In this document: positions 8,370 to 14,864 of the stretch, in pieces
Layout: each line of letters starts with the position of its first letter
Position numbering within the stretch: position 1 is the first letter of the stretch
Assembly: GCA_937891825.1 (NCBI GenBank)
Contig: CALAHN010000155.1
Span: 1-34,336, forward strand
Direction of reading: 5' to 3'
Source of the DNA: an uncultured Alphaproteobacteria bacterium
GTDB taxonomy: Bacteria > Pseudomonadota > Alphaproteobacteria > Bin95
Length of the DNA stretch: 34,336 nucleotides
Notes under the pieces: generated by a model
Told to the model about the DNA's origin: nothing
Seen by the model: only the letters and a program-made list of their open reading frames with translations
Database searches by the model: none
Program-made: the position numbers and the translations under genes

Positions 8370-9167
8370 TCAAGCGGCCTCGGGGTCGCGGTCCAGGCGG
8401 ACGACCTTGCCCGCAAGCTCCGGCGCGACGGCAGGATAGCGGCGCGTCACGTCCGCATCATGGCCGGGGACGATCAGGTCAGGCCGCTGCGCCCGGCCTT
8501 TCAGCTTGCGGTAGCTCATGATCATGGCTCCCATGTCGTGGAAGACGGGGAACGGCCGCTCGGTTTCGATCTCGCTATAGAGATGCACTGCATCGGAAGC
8601 GACGATAACCGGCCCCCGCGCCGTATCGACCTCGATCGCCAACTGGCCGGTCGTGTGGCCTGGCAGGATGAAGGACCGGATCCCCGGAAAGACCTCATCC
8701 TCATCTTCCAGGAAGCGCATCCGGTCCTCATAGACGAAGCCGACCAGCGTCTTGACATCGCGCTTGCCGAAGCCGCCGCGCGTCGTTGGATGCGTCATCA
8801 GCGGGCCGGTGATCGACGCCATCTCCGTCGCGCCCATGTGAAAGCGAGCGTTCGGAAAATCCCCAAGGTTTCCGGTATGGTCGTAATGGGCGTGAGTGAT
8901 GATGACGTCTTCGATCCTCGCAGGGTCGAAGCCCAGCATGCGCACGCCGTCCGCCGGCTCGATCAGGGGCGTATGACCGACCCGGGCCGCGAGCCCGGCA
9001 AAGAATCCGGTATCGATCAGGATGGGCCTGCCGGCGTCGGTGACGATCAGCCAGCAGAAGAAGTCCATGCCCTCGACCTTGACCGTCGGGTCGCCGCCGA
9101 ACGCCATGTCCGCGTCCGAATGCCCTTCCGGATGCCAGCCGTACCGGATCGCATAAAGCTCATGCAT
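8370..9167 (-). CDS. Metallo-beta-lactamase-fold hydrolase, N-acyl homoserine lactonase-like
   Basis: This 265-residue protein carries the metallo-beta-lactamase zinc motif THAHYDHTGNL (HxHxDH), PGHTTGQLAIEV with the third His, and VIASDAVHLY-type Asp and C-terminal VPGHDADV His positions. The layout, including PILIDTGF and VEDVIITHAHYDH-like segments, fits the AHL-lactonase/AttM-like branch. Related enzymes open gamma-lactones or hydrolyse esters, so quorum quenching is only one possibility. Two ATGs overlap at the start; ATG 9165-9167 with GAAGGG at 9175-9180 is chosen. There is no signal peptide, so it is cytoplasmic. It lies between the TcuA-like and exported cyclase-like genes, suggesting use of an organic acid or lactone substrate (inference). 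Confidence 0.75.
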   Translation of the reverse strand: MHELYAIRYGWHPEGHSDADMAFGGDPTVKVEGMDFFCWLIVTDAGRPILIDTGFFAGLAARVGHTPLIEPADGVRMLGFDPARIEDVIITHAHYDHTGNLGDFPNARFHMGATEMASITGPLMTHPTTRGGFGKRDVKTLVGFVYEDRMRFLEDEDEVFPGIRSFILPGHTTGQLAIEVDTARGPVIVASDAVHLYSEIETERPFPVFHDMGAMIMSYRKLKGRAQRPDLIVPGHDADVTRRYPAVAPELAGKVVRLDRDPEAA

Positions 9168-9191
9168 GTCGTCGCCCTTCAGTGAAGCGAA

Positions 9192-9235
9192 CGCCCGGCC
9201 AGCACAATGACGCTGTCCGGGCGCTCCAGTTTTTT
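9192..9235 (+). terminator. Strong intrinsic terminator reading rightward
   Basis: CGCCCGG (9192-9198) pairs with CCGGGCG (9217-9223), and inside it CAGC (9200-9203) pairs with GCTG (9212-9215) around an 8-base loop. CTCCAG and six T (9230-9235) follow on the plus strand. It reads as a plus-strand terminator although both flanking genes are on the minus strand. On the minus strand the same hairpin is not followed by a T-run. Confidence 0.6.
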
Positions 9236-9267
9236 GTCTGTATCGATCCGTCAGAGGCGGGGCTGCC

Positions 9268-10224
9268 TTAGAACAATGCCACCGGATTGATGATCATCTG
9301 GACCGTGCCCTTGATGCGCGCCTGGCCCAGCACGAACATGAACTCATTCACGCCCGCGCGAAGCACTGGCCCGGTGTTCATCGTCTCCAGCAGATAAACC
9401 CCCTTCTCCTGCAGAAGCAGGACATGGCCGTAGAAGACGCCGTCGCCCTTCGGGGCCGGCACGGGCTCGACGCCCCACGTATCCGCGCCGACCGCCATGA
9501 CGTTCAGGCCCGCCATGTAGCGCGCGCCTTCGTTATTGAGGCCGGGTTCGCCGGAGACCCAGGCTTTCGGGTCCTTTTCCAGCATGGTCTCCGTCCAGCC
9601 GGTGTGGAACAGCACGATGTCGCCCTTGCCGTAGACGACGCCCTGGGCCGCAGCGGCGGCCTTGATGTCAGCCGACCCGAAATGCTCGCCGGCCGCCATG
9701 GACGTCTTGCCGAAGTGCTTCGCCATATCGATGATGACGCCGCGCCCGACCAATGGCGGCACGTTGTGCACGCCGAGTTTCTTCAGGCCCGTAATGGCCG
9801 CGATGTCGGTATCCTTGTTGCAGTTGTAATAGATCCCGGCCTCGCCCAGATGGCCGAGACCGTCGAGCTGCGAACCGATGCCGACCCAGGTCTGCAGCAC
9901 ATCGTCGTTGTAGCTCGCGGGATAGCCGAAGCCATCGAGCCGCTGCCCGCCTTGCTGGTTGGGCTGCACCACTTGCAGGTTGAGCGTGCGCGGCGGGAAG
10001 GCAGGCGTATCGCTGCCGATGACGATGCCAAGCGGCAAGGACTTGCCTTGCTTGATCAGCTTGGCCGCATTCAGGGTATTTTCCGGCGTGACCAGATTGG
10101 CGGACCCGATTTCATCGTCCGGTCCCCATTGGGATGACACGCAGTCTGTCGCGGCGAAGGCCGCCGCAGTCGTCAAGGCGAGCATTCCCGCCGCCAGGCT
10201 CGTGATCCTAAGCGCTTGTCGCAT
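9268..10224 (-). CDS. Exported cyclase-family (kynurenine formamidase-like) hydrolase
   Basis: The protein has 318 residues from ATG 10224. I chose this start over an ATG 7 codons upstream because GGAGGAAA (10230-10237) sits just before it. The N-terminus MRQALRITSLAAGMLALTTAAAFAA is a clear Sec signal peptide, so the enzyme acts in the periplasm. The body is of the cyclase/formamidase fold (PF04199), with PAFPPRTLNLQV, WVGIGSQLDGLGHLGEAGIYYN, LVGRGVIIDM, GDIVLFHTGWTE and PVPAPKGDG(V)FYGHVLLL. The family's HxGTHxDxPxH metal motif appears as GSQLDGLGH, a variant lacking the first His residues. The substrate is unknown; amide or lactone hydrolysis is plausible. Confidence 0.78.
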   Translation of the reverse strand: MRQALRITSLAAGMLALTTAAAFAATDCVSSQWGPDDEIGSANLVTPENTLNAAKLIKQGKSLPLGIVIGSDTPAFPPRTLNLQVVQPNQQGGQRLDGFGYPASYNDDVLQTWVGIGSQLDGLGHLGEAGIYYNCNKDTDIAAITGLKKLGVHNVPPLVGRGVIIDMAKHFGKTSMAAGEHFGSADIKAAAAAQGVVYGKGDIVLFHTGWTETMLEKDPKAWVSGEPGLNNEGARYMAGLNVMAVGADTWGVEPVPAPKGDGVFYGHVLLLQEKGVYLLETMNTGPVLRAGVNEFMFVLGQARIKGTVQMIINPVALF

Positions 10225-10363
10225 GGTCGTTTCCTCCGATTCCATCCGTTTCTAGCCGTTCGTTGACGGCCGGAAGCCCGGCTTCGAGTCTCCTGTACGC
10301 GCGCCCAAGTCCAAGGCCTCGGCTCGAAGCGTGCCTCAGCGCGCCCCGGCTGGCAATCTGGGA

Positions 10364-10702
10364 TTAGTGATCGCTGCCGTGGAGGATCGTGGACGCCAGG
10401 CCGGTATCGTAGCTTTGCCCGGCCGTCGTCAGCGCGAACGCCCCGCCCGGCCGGTCCTCGACCAGGCCTTTCCGGCCAAGCGCCTTGTAGACGGCCGGAT
10501 TGCGCAACCCCGTCGCATCCTTGGTCATGACGACGCGGGGGCCGATGTGGAAATGGTCGCCGTGCGGGTCGGGGAGCATCTTAATGACCTGCGCGCCGGT
10601 CTCCGCCTCCAGCGTCGCATAGATCGGCTGGCGGGCGATGACCTGCAGCAGCGTCAGAGTTTTAAGTTGCAGGGCGTTGAGGCGGCTCGGATTGCTGGGC
10701 AT
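10364..10702 (-). CDS. Small winged-helix-like protein with a His-rich HGDHFHIG motif, function unknown
   Basis: The protein has 112 residues from ATG 10700-10702; the frame is open further upstream, but that part is low-complexity. The N-terminal half is helical (LNALQLKTLTLLQVIAR). The middle has PDPHGDHFHIGPRVV, a cluster of three His and two Asp that could bind metal. The C-terminal half (NPAVYKALGRKGLVE, then ALTTAGQSYD) has the recognition-helix-and-wing look of winged-helix proteins. No Shine-Dalgarno is obvious at the chosen start. The gene diverges from the Fur-like operator and iron-binding protein gene, so a link with iron is tempting but unproven. It is clearly coding: the opposite-strand frame has no recognisable content. 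Confidence 0.6.
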   Translation of the reverse strand: MPSNPSRLNALQLKTLTLLQVIARQPIYATLEAETGAQVIKMLPDPHGDHFHIGPRVVMTKDATGLRNPAVYKALGRKGLVEDRPGGAFALTTAGQSYDTGLASTILHGSDH

Positions 10703-10804
10703 GGGGGCTTGGGCTTTCGGTGGAGATGCACAATCGGCCGCCACGATGGCGGACCGGGCCTGGCCGCGCAAGGCGCCCGGCCTCGCGCCACTCGCCGCGA
10801 CATG

Positions 10805-10853
10805 TTGACACATTTCCGCGATTGATACTCATTCTCATTGCGAATCATTCGCA
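10805..10853 (+). promoter_or_regulatory. Iron-responsive promoter region with Fur-like 7-1-7 palindrome
   Basis: TGCGAAT-C-ATTCGCA at 10839-10853 is a perfect 7-1-7 inverted repeat, the layout of Fur-family operators. Overlapping it, GATACTCATTCTCATTGCG (from 10824) also resembles the hexamer-array form of the Fur box. Possible -35 elements are TTGACA (10805-10810) and TTGATA (10822-10827); no good -10 is evident. Control of the downstream iron-binding protein gene by a Fur-family repressor is inferred from position and motif. Confidence 0.6.
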
Positions 10854-10912
10854 CGTCTGTAATCTGCCCAAACCGTTCCGCCCACGTTGGCAGAACGTAT
10901 GGAGCGACCACG

Positions 10913-11068
10913 ATGATAGTTCAAATGCTGGGCATCGAAGGCCTCGCGGCGCTGCTGCGCCTGATGACTGAACCGGAAGCGCCGGAACGCGGCAACCAGG
11001 CCGCGAAACCGGAAAACATCGACACATACGCCGTATTCGCGAACGACAACGAAAAGGACCACCTATGA
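10913..11068 (+). CDS. Small protein (51 aa) translationally coupled to the iron-binding protein gene
   Basis: ATG 10913 is preceded by GGAG (10901-10904) at 8 bases, and the stop TGA overlaps the next gene's start as ATGA (11065-11068). The predicted peptide begins MIVQMLGIEGLAALLRLM, a short amphipathic or hydrophobic helix, then a polar tail ending in FANDNEKDHL. There is no clear signal peptide and no known family. Its position directly between the Fur-like operator and the iron-binding protein suggests either a coupling leader ORF or a small iron-regulated protein. The good ribosome site and exact overlap are the main evidence that it is translated. Confidence 0.55.
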   Translation: MIVQMLGIEGLAALLRLMTEPEAPERGNQAAKPENIDTYAVFANDNEKDHL

Positions 11069-12087
11069 GACTGATCCACCCTGCCCTCGCCGGCATTGCG
11101 TTGACCGCGCTCGCCACGGCCGCCGCGCCGGCCGTCGCCGCGGAGGAAGTCAACGTCTACTCCTACCGTCAGCCCTTCCTGGTGGAGCCGCTGTTCAAGG
11201 CGTTCACCGATGAAACGGGCGTCAAGGTAAACGTGCTTTTTGCCGAAAAAGGCCTGGTCGAGCGCCTGGAAGCTGAAGGCCGCAACACCCCCGGCGACCT
11301 GATCTTCACAGTCGACATCGGCCGCCTGAATGACGTCAAGGAAGCTGGCGTCACCCAGCCGGTCAAGTCCGAAACGCTCGAGAGCGTAATCCCGACGCAA
11401 TACCGCGACCCTGCGGGCCACTGGTTCGCCCTCACGACCCGGGCGCGCGTCATCTACGCCTCCAAGGAACGCGTGGCCGACTGGCAGAACCTCACTTACG
11501 AATCGCTCGCCGACCCGCGCTTCAAGGGCAAGGTCTGCACCCGCAGCGGCAAGCATTCCTACACCGTCGCGCTGATCGCTTCGATGATCGCCCATCACGG
11601 CCGGGAAAAAGCCGCCGAATGGCTGAAGGGCGTCAAGGCGAACCTCGCGCGGAAGCCGCAAGGCAACGACCGCAGCCAGGTGCAGGCGATCCATGACGGC
11701 ATCTGCGATGTGTCGCTCGGCAACAACTACTACTACGGCGCCATGATGGCGAAACCCGACCAGAAGCCCTGGGCCGAGGCCGTCAATGTGAGCTTCCCGA
11801 ACCAGGCGAACCGCGGCGCTCACGTCAACATCTCCGGCATCGCGCTGACCAAACACGCGCCGCACCGGGCGAACGCGGTCCGGTTGATGGAATGGCTGGT
11901 CGGCCCCCATGCCCAGAAGATCTACGCCGAGCAGAACTTCGAATATCCGATCCGGAGCGACGTCGCCTGGGCGCCGCTTCTGGAAACGCTCGGCACGTTC
12001 AAGGCCGACGAGCTGCCGATCGCCAAGATCGCCGACCTGCGGAACGACGCCGCACGACTGGTCGACGAAGTCGGCTTCGACGGCTAG
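11065..12087 (+). CDS. Fe(3+) ABC transporter periplasmic substrate-binding protein (FbpA/FutA type)
   Basis: This 340-residue protein has a Sec signal peptide (about residues 1-26, ending AAPAVAA). The mature part begins EEVNVYSYRQPFLVEPLFKAF. VNVLFAEKGLVERLEAEG, LIFTVDIGRL, KGKVCTRSGKHSYTVALIASM and GNNYYYGAM are characteristic of the bacterial transferrin-like ferric-binding proteins. The Tyr cluster near 222-224 supplies iron ligands. AAGGA lies 6 bases before ATG 11065, inside the upstream 51-codon ORF. No permease or ATPase gene follows: the unit ends at a hairpin, so the partner FbpB/FbpC-type subunits must be encoded elsewhere. Iron-dependent repression is inferred from the upstream operator. 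Confidence 0.92.
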   Translation: MRLIHPALAGIALTALATAAAPAVAAEEVNVYSYRQPFLVEPLFKAFTDETGVKVNVLFAEKGLVERLEAEGRNTPGDLIFTVDIGRLNDVKEAGVTQPVKSETLESVIPTQYRDPAGHWFALTTRARVIYASKERVADWQNLTYESLADPRFKGKVCTRSGKHSYTVALIASMIAHHGREKAAEWLKGVKANLARKPQGNDRSQVQAIHDGICDVSLGNNYYYGAMMAKPDQKPWAEAVNVSFPNQANRGAHVNISGIALTKHAPHRANAVRLMEWLVGPHAQKIYAEQNFEYPIRSDVAWAPLLETLGTFKADELPIAKIADLRNDAARLVDEVGFDG

Positions 12088-12131
12088 AGCCAGGGCGCGT
12101 CCGCCTATCTAGCTTTTAGCGAACAAATCAG

Positions 12132-12161
12132 CCGCTCTCAGGCGTAAATGCCTGAGAGCGG
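12132..12161. terminator. Bidirectional terminator hairpin
   Basis: CCGCTCTCAGGC (12132-12143) and GCCTGAGAGCGG (12150-12161) form a perfect 12-bp stem around GTAAAT. It lies between convergent genes, the iron-binding protein (plus) and the penicillin-binding protein (minus). The flank TTCGATCTT on the plus strand and TGATTTGTTC on the minus strand are only moderately T-rich. Confidence 0.75.
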
Positions 12162-12177
12162 TTCGATCTTGTGCCGA

Positions 12178-14379
12178 TCACCCGCCGTCCCGGTCGCCGT
12201 TCGGATATTGATAGATCACGAACGGTTTGGCCGCGGGCAGCGTCGCCGCCGCGTCGGTCCTGGGGGCGGGCGCGGCGGCCTGGCCGGGGCGCGCGGGATA
12301 GCTCGCCTTCCCCGGCAATGGCTTCGGCGCAAACCGGTCGTGAGTGGCTGCGACAAAGTCATGCCAGATCTGGGCCGGCAGGCCGCTGCCGGTCAGGCCC
12401 TCGACCGCCGTATCGTCGTCATTGCCGACCCAGACGCCGACGACAAGGTCCGCCGTATATCCGACGAACCAGCCGTCGCGGCTCCGCTGGGTAGTGCCGG
12501 TCTTGCCCGCCGCATCCCGGTCGACGCTGGCGGCGCGCCCCGAGCCCCACTCGACGACCGCAGCCAGCAGATTTGTCATCCTGAGCGCGACCGCATGGTC
12601 GATCGCCTGGGTCGCCGCGATGGTCGGCTTGTAGAGGACGTCGCCGCTGCGCGAGCGCACCTCGACGATGCCATGGGGCGGCGTGAACCGTCCGCCCGCC
12701 GCGAACGCCGCATAAGCGCCCGTCACCTCCAGCAAGGTCGCGGCGCCGGCGCCCAGGGAGACGCTCGGCCCATCGGGAAGCGCGCTGACGACGCCAAGCC
12801 GCCGCGCCGCCGCGACCGACTTTTGCCGCCCGACCTTCTCCGCCAGCCGCACCGCGGCCGCGTTCAGGGACCGGGCCAGCGCCTCCCGAAGGGTGACTTC
12901 CCCATAGTAGCGGTCCTTGTAATTGCCCGGCCGCCAGGTCCCGACAGCGATCGGCGCGTCGAGCACGATGTCATCCGGCTCCATGCCCGCCTCGAGCGCC
13001 GCCAGATAGACGAAGGGTTTGTAGACGGACCCCATCTGCCGGACAGCCTGCGCCGCCCGGTTGAACTGACTGGCCTGATAGGCGAGCCCGCCGACCATGG
13101 CCCGCACCGCGCCTTCCGGCGTCATGACGACGATCGCGCCCTGGCTTGGCCAGGCCCGGGCGGGCGTCTTCGCCGGCTTGCCCGCCAGCCCGTCCGCCAG
13201 GGCTTTCTCGGCCAGGCGCTGCAAGGCCAGATCCAGGGTCGTCTCGACCAGCACATCCTGCTGCAGGCCCGCCATAAAGCCCTCGGCCTGATCGACGGCC
13301 CAATCGGCGAAATAGCGGGCATTGCCGGCGACCGGCGCATCGAGCGCGGTCGCGGCGGACAACGCCACCGCCATCGGCTGATCGGCGTCGGCCCGATCGA
13401 TGAAGCCGCTTTCGACCATGGCGTTCAAGACGAGGCGCGCCCGCGCCGCCGCCTCTTCCGGATTGCGGTCGGGCGCGAGTTTCGACGGGGCCTTCAAGGA
13501 CCCCGCCAGCAATGCGGCCTCCCAGAGATTGACCTGGGTCGCCGGCTTGCCGAAGAACCGCCGGGCCGCCGCATCGACGCCGTAGGCGCCGCCGCCGAAA
13601 TACACCCGGTTCAGGTAGAGCGTGAGGATTTGATCCTTGGCGAACCGGCGCTCCAGCTCGAAGGCAAGCAGCGCCTCGCGCGCCTTCCGGCCGAAGGAGC
13701 GGGAATTGTCGAGCAGGAGGTTACGGGCCAATTGCTGGGTGATCGTGCTGGCGCCCTGGCGTAGCCGGCCGGACGTTACATTGACGAAGATCGCGCGGGC
13801 GACGCCCCAGGGATCGATGCCGCCATGCTCATAGAACCGGCGGTCCTCGATGGCGATGACGGCGCGGGGCAGATGCGGCGGCATTTGAGCGACGGTCGTC
13901 ATCTGGCCGCGAAGCTCGCCGTATGAGGCGATGAAGGCGCCGTCGGTCGCGAGCAACGCCGCTGTCGGCCCGCGCTGCAGGCGGGTCGCTTCTTCCAGCG
14001 ACGGCAAGGTGAAATAGAAATAGGCCGTGACCGCGCCGGTCACGATCACGCCCCAGACCATGACAAGCACAAGGCTCCGCCAGAAGCGGCGGCGCCAGCC
14101 GCCCGGCGGATGCAGAAAGGCGCCCGCCCCCGCCGCAAGCCGGCGCACAGTCCCCGCCCCTGCCGTCAACCAGGATCGACCGGCGGCAGGCTTCCCCCGT
14201 CGCGTGGCCGCTGGCTTCGTCATGGGTTTGGCTGCGGGCTGAACCTTGGATTTAGCCTTCGATTTCGCGGCCGGCGTCGGTTTCGGGGCTGGCCGCGCGG
14301 GCTTCCCGCCGCGCCGCGGCGCTGCTGGCTCCCGCTTGCCGCCAGCGCCGGACCGATTGCCGCCGGGCGCTTTCGCCAT
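12178..14379 (-). CDS. Class A penicillin-binding protein 1A (glycosyltransferase/transpeptidase)
   Basis: This 733-residue bifunctional peptidoglycan synthase acts at the outer face of the inner membrane. Residues 1-100 are cytoplasmic and unusually long: an Ala/Pro/Lys-rich low-complexity stretch with repeated KPA-type units. The membrane anchor is about 101-123. The GT51 domain has EDRRFYEHGGID (178-189, catalytic Glu) and QGASTITQQLARN (208-220). The transpeptidase domain has S451-V-Y-K454, SLN at 504-506 and KTGTT at 626-630. The C-terminus ends in a Pro/Ala-rich tail. It lies 6 bp downstream of the gapR stop, so the two are probably co-transcribed. All catalytic motifs are intact. Confidence 0.95.
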   Translation of the reverse strand: MAKAPGGNRSGAGGKREPAAPRRGGKPARPAPKPTPAAKSKAKSKVQPAAKPMTKPAATRRGKPAAGRSWLTAGAGTVRRLAAGAGAFLHPPGGWRRRFWRSLVLVMVWGVIVTGAVTAYFYFTLPSLEEATRLQRGPTAALLATDGAFIASYGELRGQMTTVAQMPPHLPRAVIAIEDRRFYEHGGIDPWGVARAIFVNVTSGRLRQGASTITQQLARNLLLDNSRSFGRKAREALLAFELERRFAKDQILTLYLNRVYFGGGAYGVDAAARRFFGKPATQVNLWEAALLAGSLKAPSKLAPDRNPEEAAARARLVLNAMVESGFIDRADADQPMAVALSAATALDAPVAGNARYFADWAVDQAEGFMAGLQQDVLVETTLDLALQRLAEKALADGLAGKPAKTPARAWPSQGAIVVMTPEGAVRAMVGGLAYQASQFNRAAQAVRQMGSVYKPFVYLAALEAGMEPDDIVLDAPIAVGTWRPGNYKDRYYGEVTLREALARSLNAAAVRLAEKVGRQKSVAAARRLGVVSALPDGPSVSLGAGAATLLEVTGAYAAFAAGGRFTPPHGIVEVRSRSGDVLYKPTIAATQAIDHAVALRMTNLLAAVVEWGSGRAASVDRDAAGKTGTTQRSRDGWFVGYTADLVVGVWVGNDDDTAVEGLTGSGLPAQIWHDFVAATHDRFAPKPLPGKASYPARPGQAAAPAPRTDAAATLPAAKPFVIYQYPNGDRDGG

Positions 14380-14385
14380 TCTGGA

Positions 14386-14640
14386 TTACGGTCCTTCCGC
14401 CATGCCGAGCGCGCGCTTGTAGAGGTCCAGCAGCGCTTCCTGTTCGGTCCGGTCCTGACTGTCGAGTTTTCGCAGGCGGATGACCTGACGCATGATCTTG
14501 ACGTCGAAGCCATTGGCCTTGGCCTCAGCATAAACCTCCCGCACGTCGGCCGCGATCGCGGCTTTCTCTTCTTCGAGGCGTTCGACGCGCTCGATATACT
14601 GTTTCAGTTGCTCAGCCGTAATGCCGCCGACATCGCTCAT
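14386..14640 (-). CDS. gapR: GapR family DNA-binding protein (DUF2312)
   Basis: This 84-residue protein starts at ATG 14640, MSDVGGITAEQLKQYIERVERLEEEK when read through its first coiled coil. It then has VREVYAEAKANGFDVKIMRQVIRLRKLD and EQEALLDLYKRALG. This is the alphaproteobacterial DUF2312/GapR family. GapR of Caulobacter is a nucleoid-associated protein that binds overtwisted DNA ahead of polymerases and stimulates topoisomerases. Basic residues in the second helix (KIMRQVIRLRK) are the expected DNA contacts. The frame is open 21 codons further upstream, but GGAAGGGA before 14640 and the family length support the start given. It precedes the penicillin-binding protein gene. Confidence 0.92.
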   Translation of the reverse strand: MSDVGGITAEQLKQYIERVERLEEEKAAIAADVREVYAEAKANGFDVKIMRQVIRLRKLDSQDRTEQEALLDLYKRALGMAEGP

Positions 14641-14864
14641 CGTTCGAATTCCCTTCCACGCAAATCGGGGCCGGACCCTAGGCCGCCCGCAGGGCAGGAT
14701 CAAGGCGATTTGGGCCGCAGGTCTTCAGTGGCCTCCGCCCCAGCCCAAAGGGCGACGCCAGACTCATTCTAAAATTTTTACGCGCCTGCAACCAAAAGCC
14801 GGCTAGGCCTTGCCGATAGATCCTTAACGGCGGCGGCTTTGCCGCGCTCCCGGAGGCCAGAGCC

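Noticed and set aside
12148-13764. A 538-codon plus-strand frame opposite the penicillin-binding protein
   Set aside because: The minus strand holds intact GT51 and transpeptidase motifs; the plus frame is Arg/Gly-rich and featureless.
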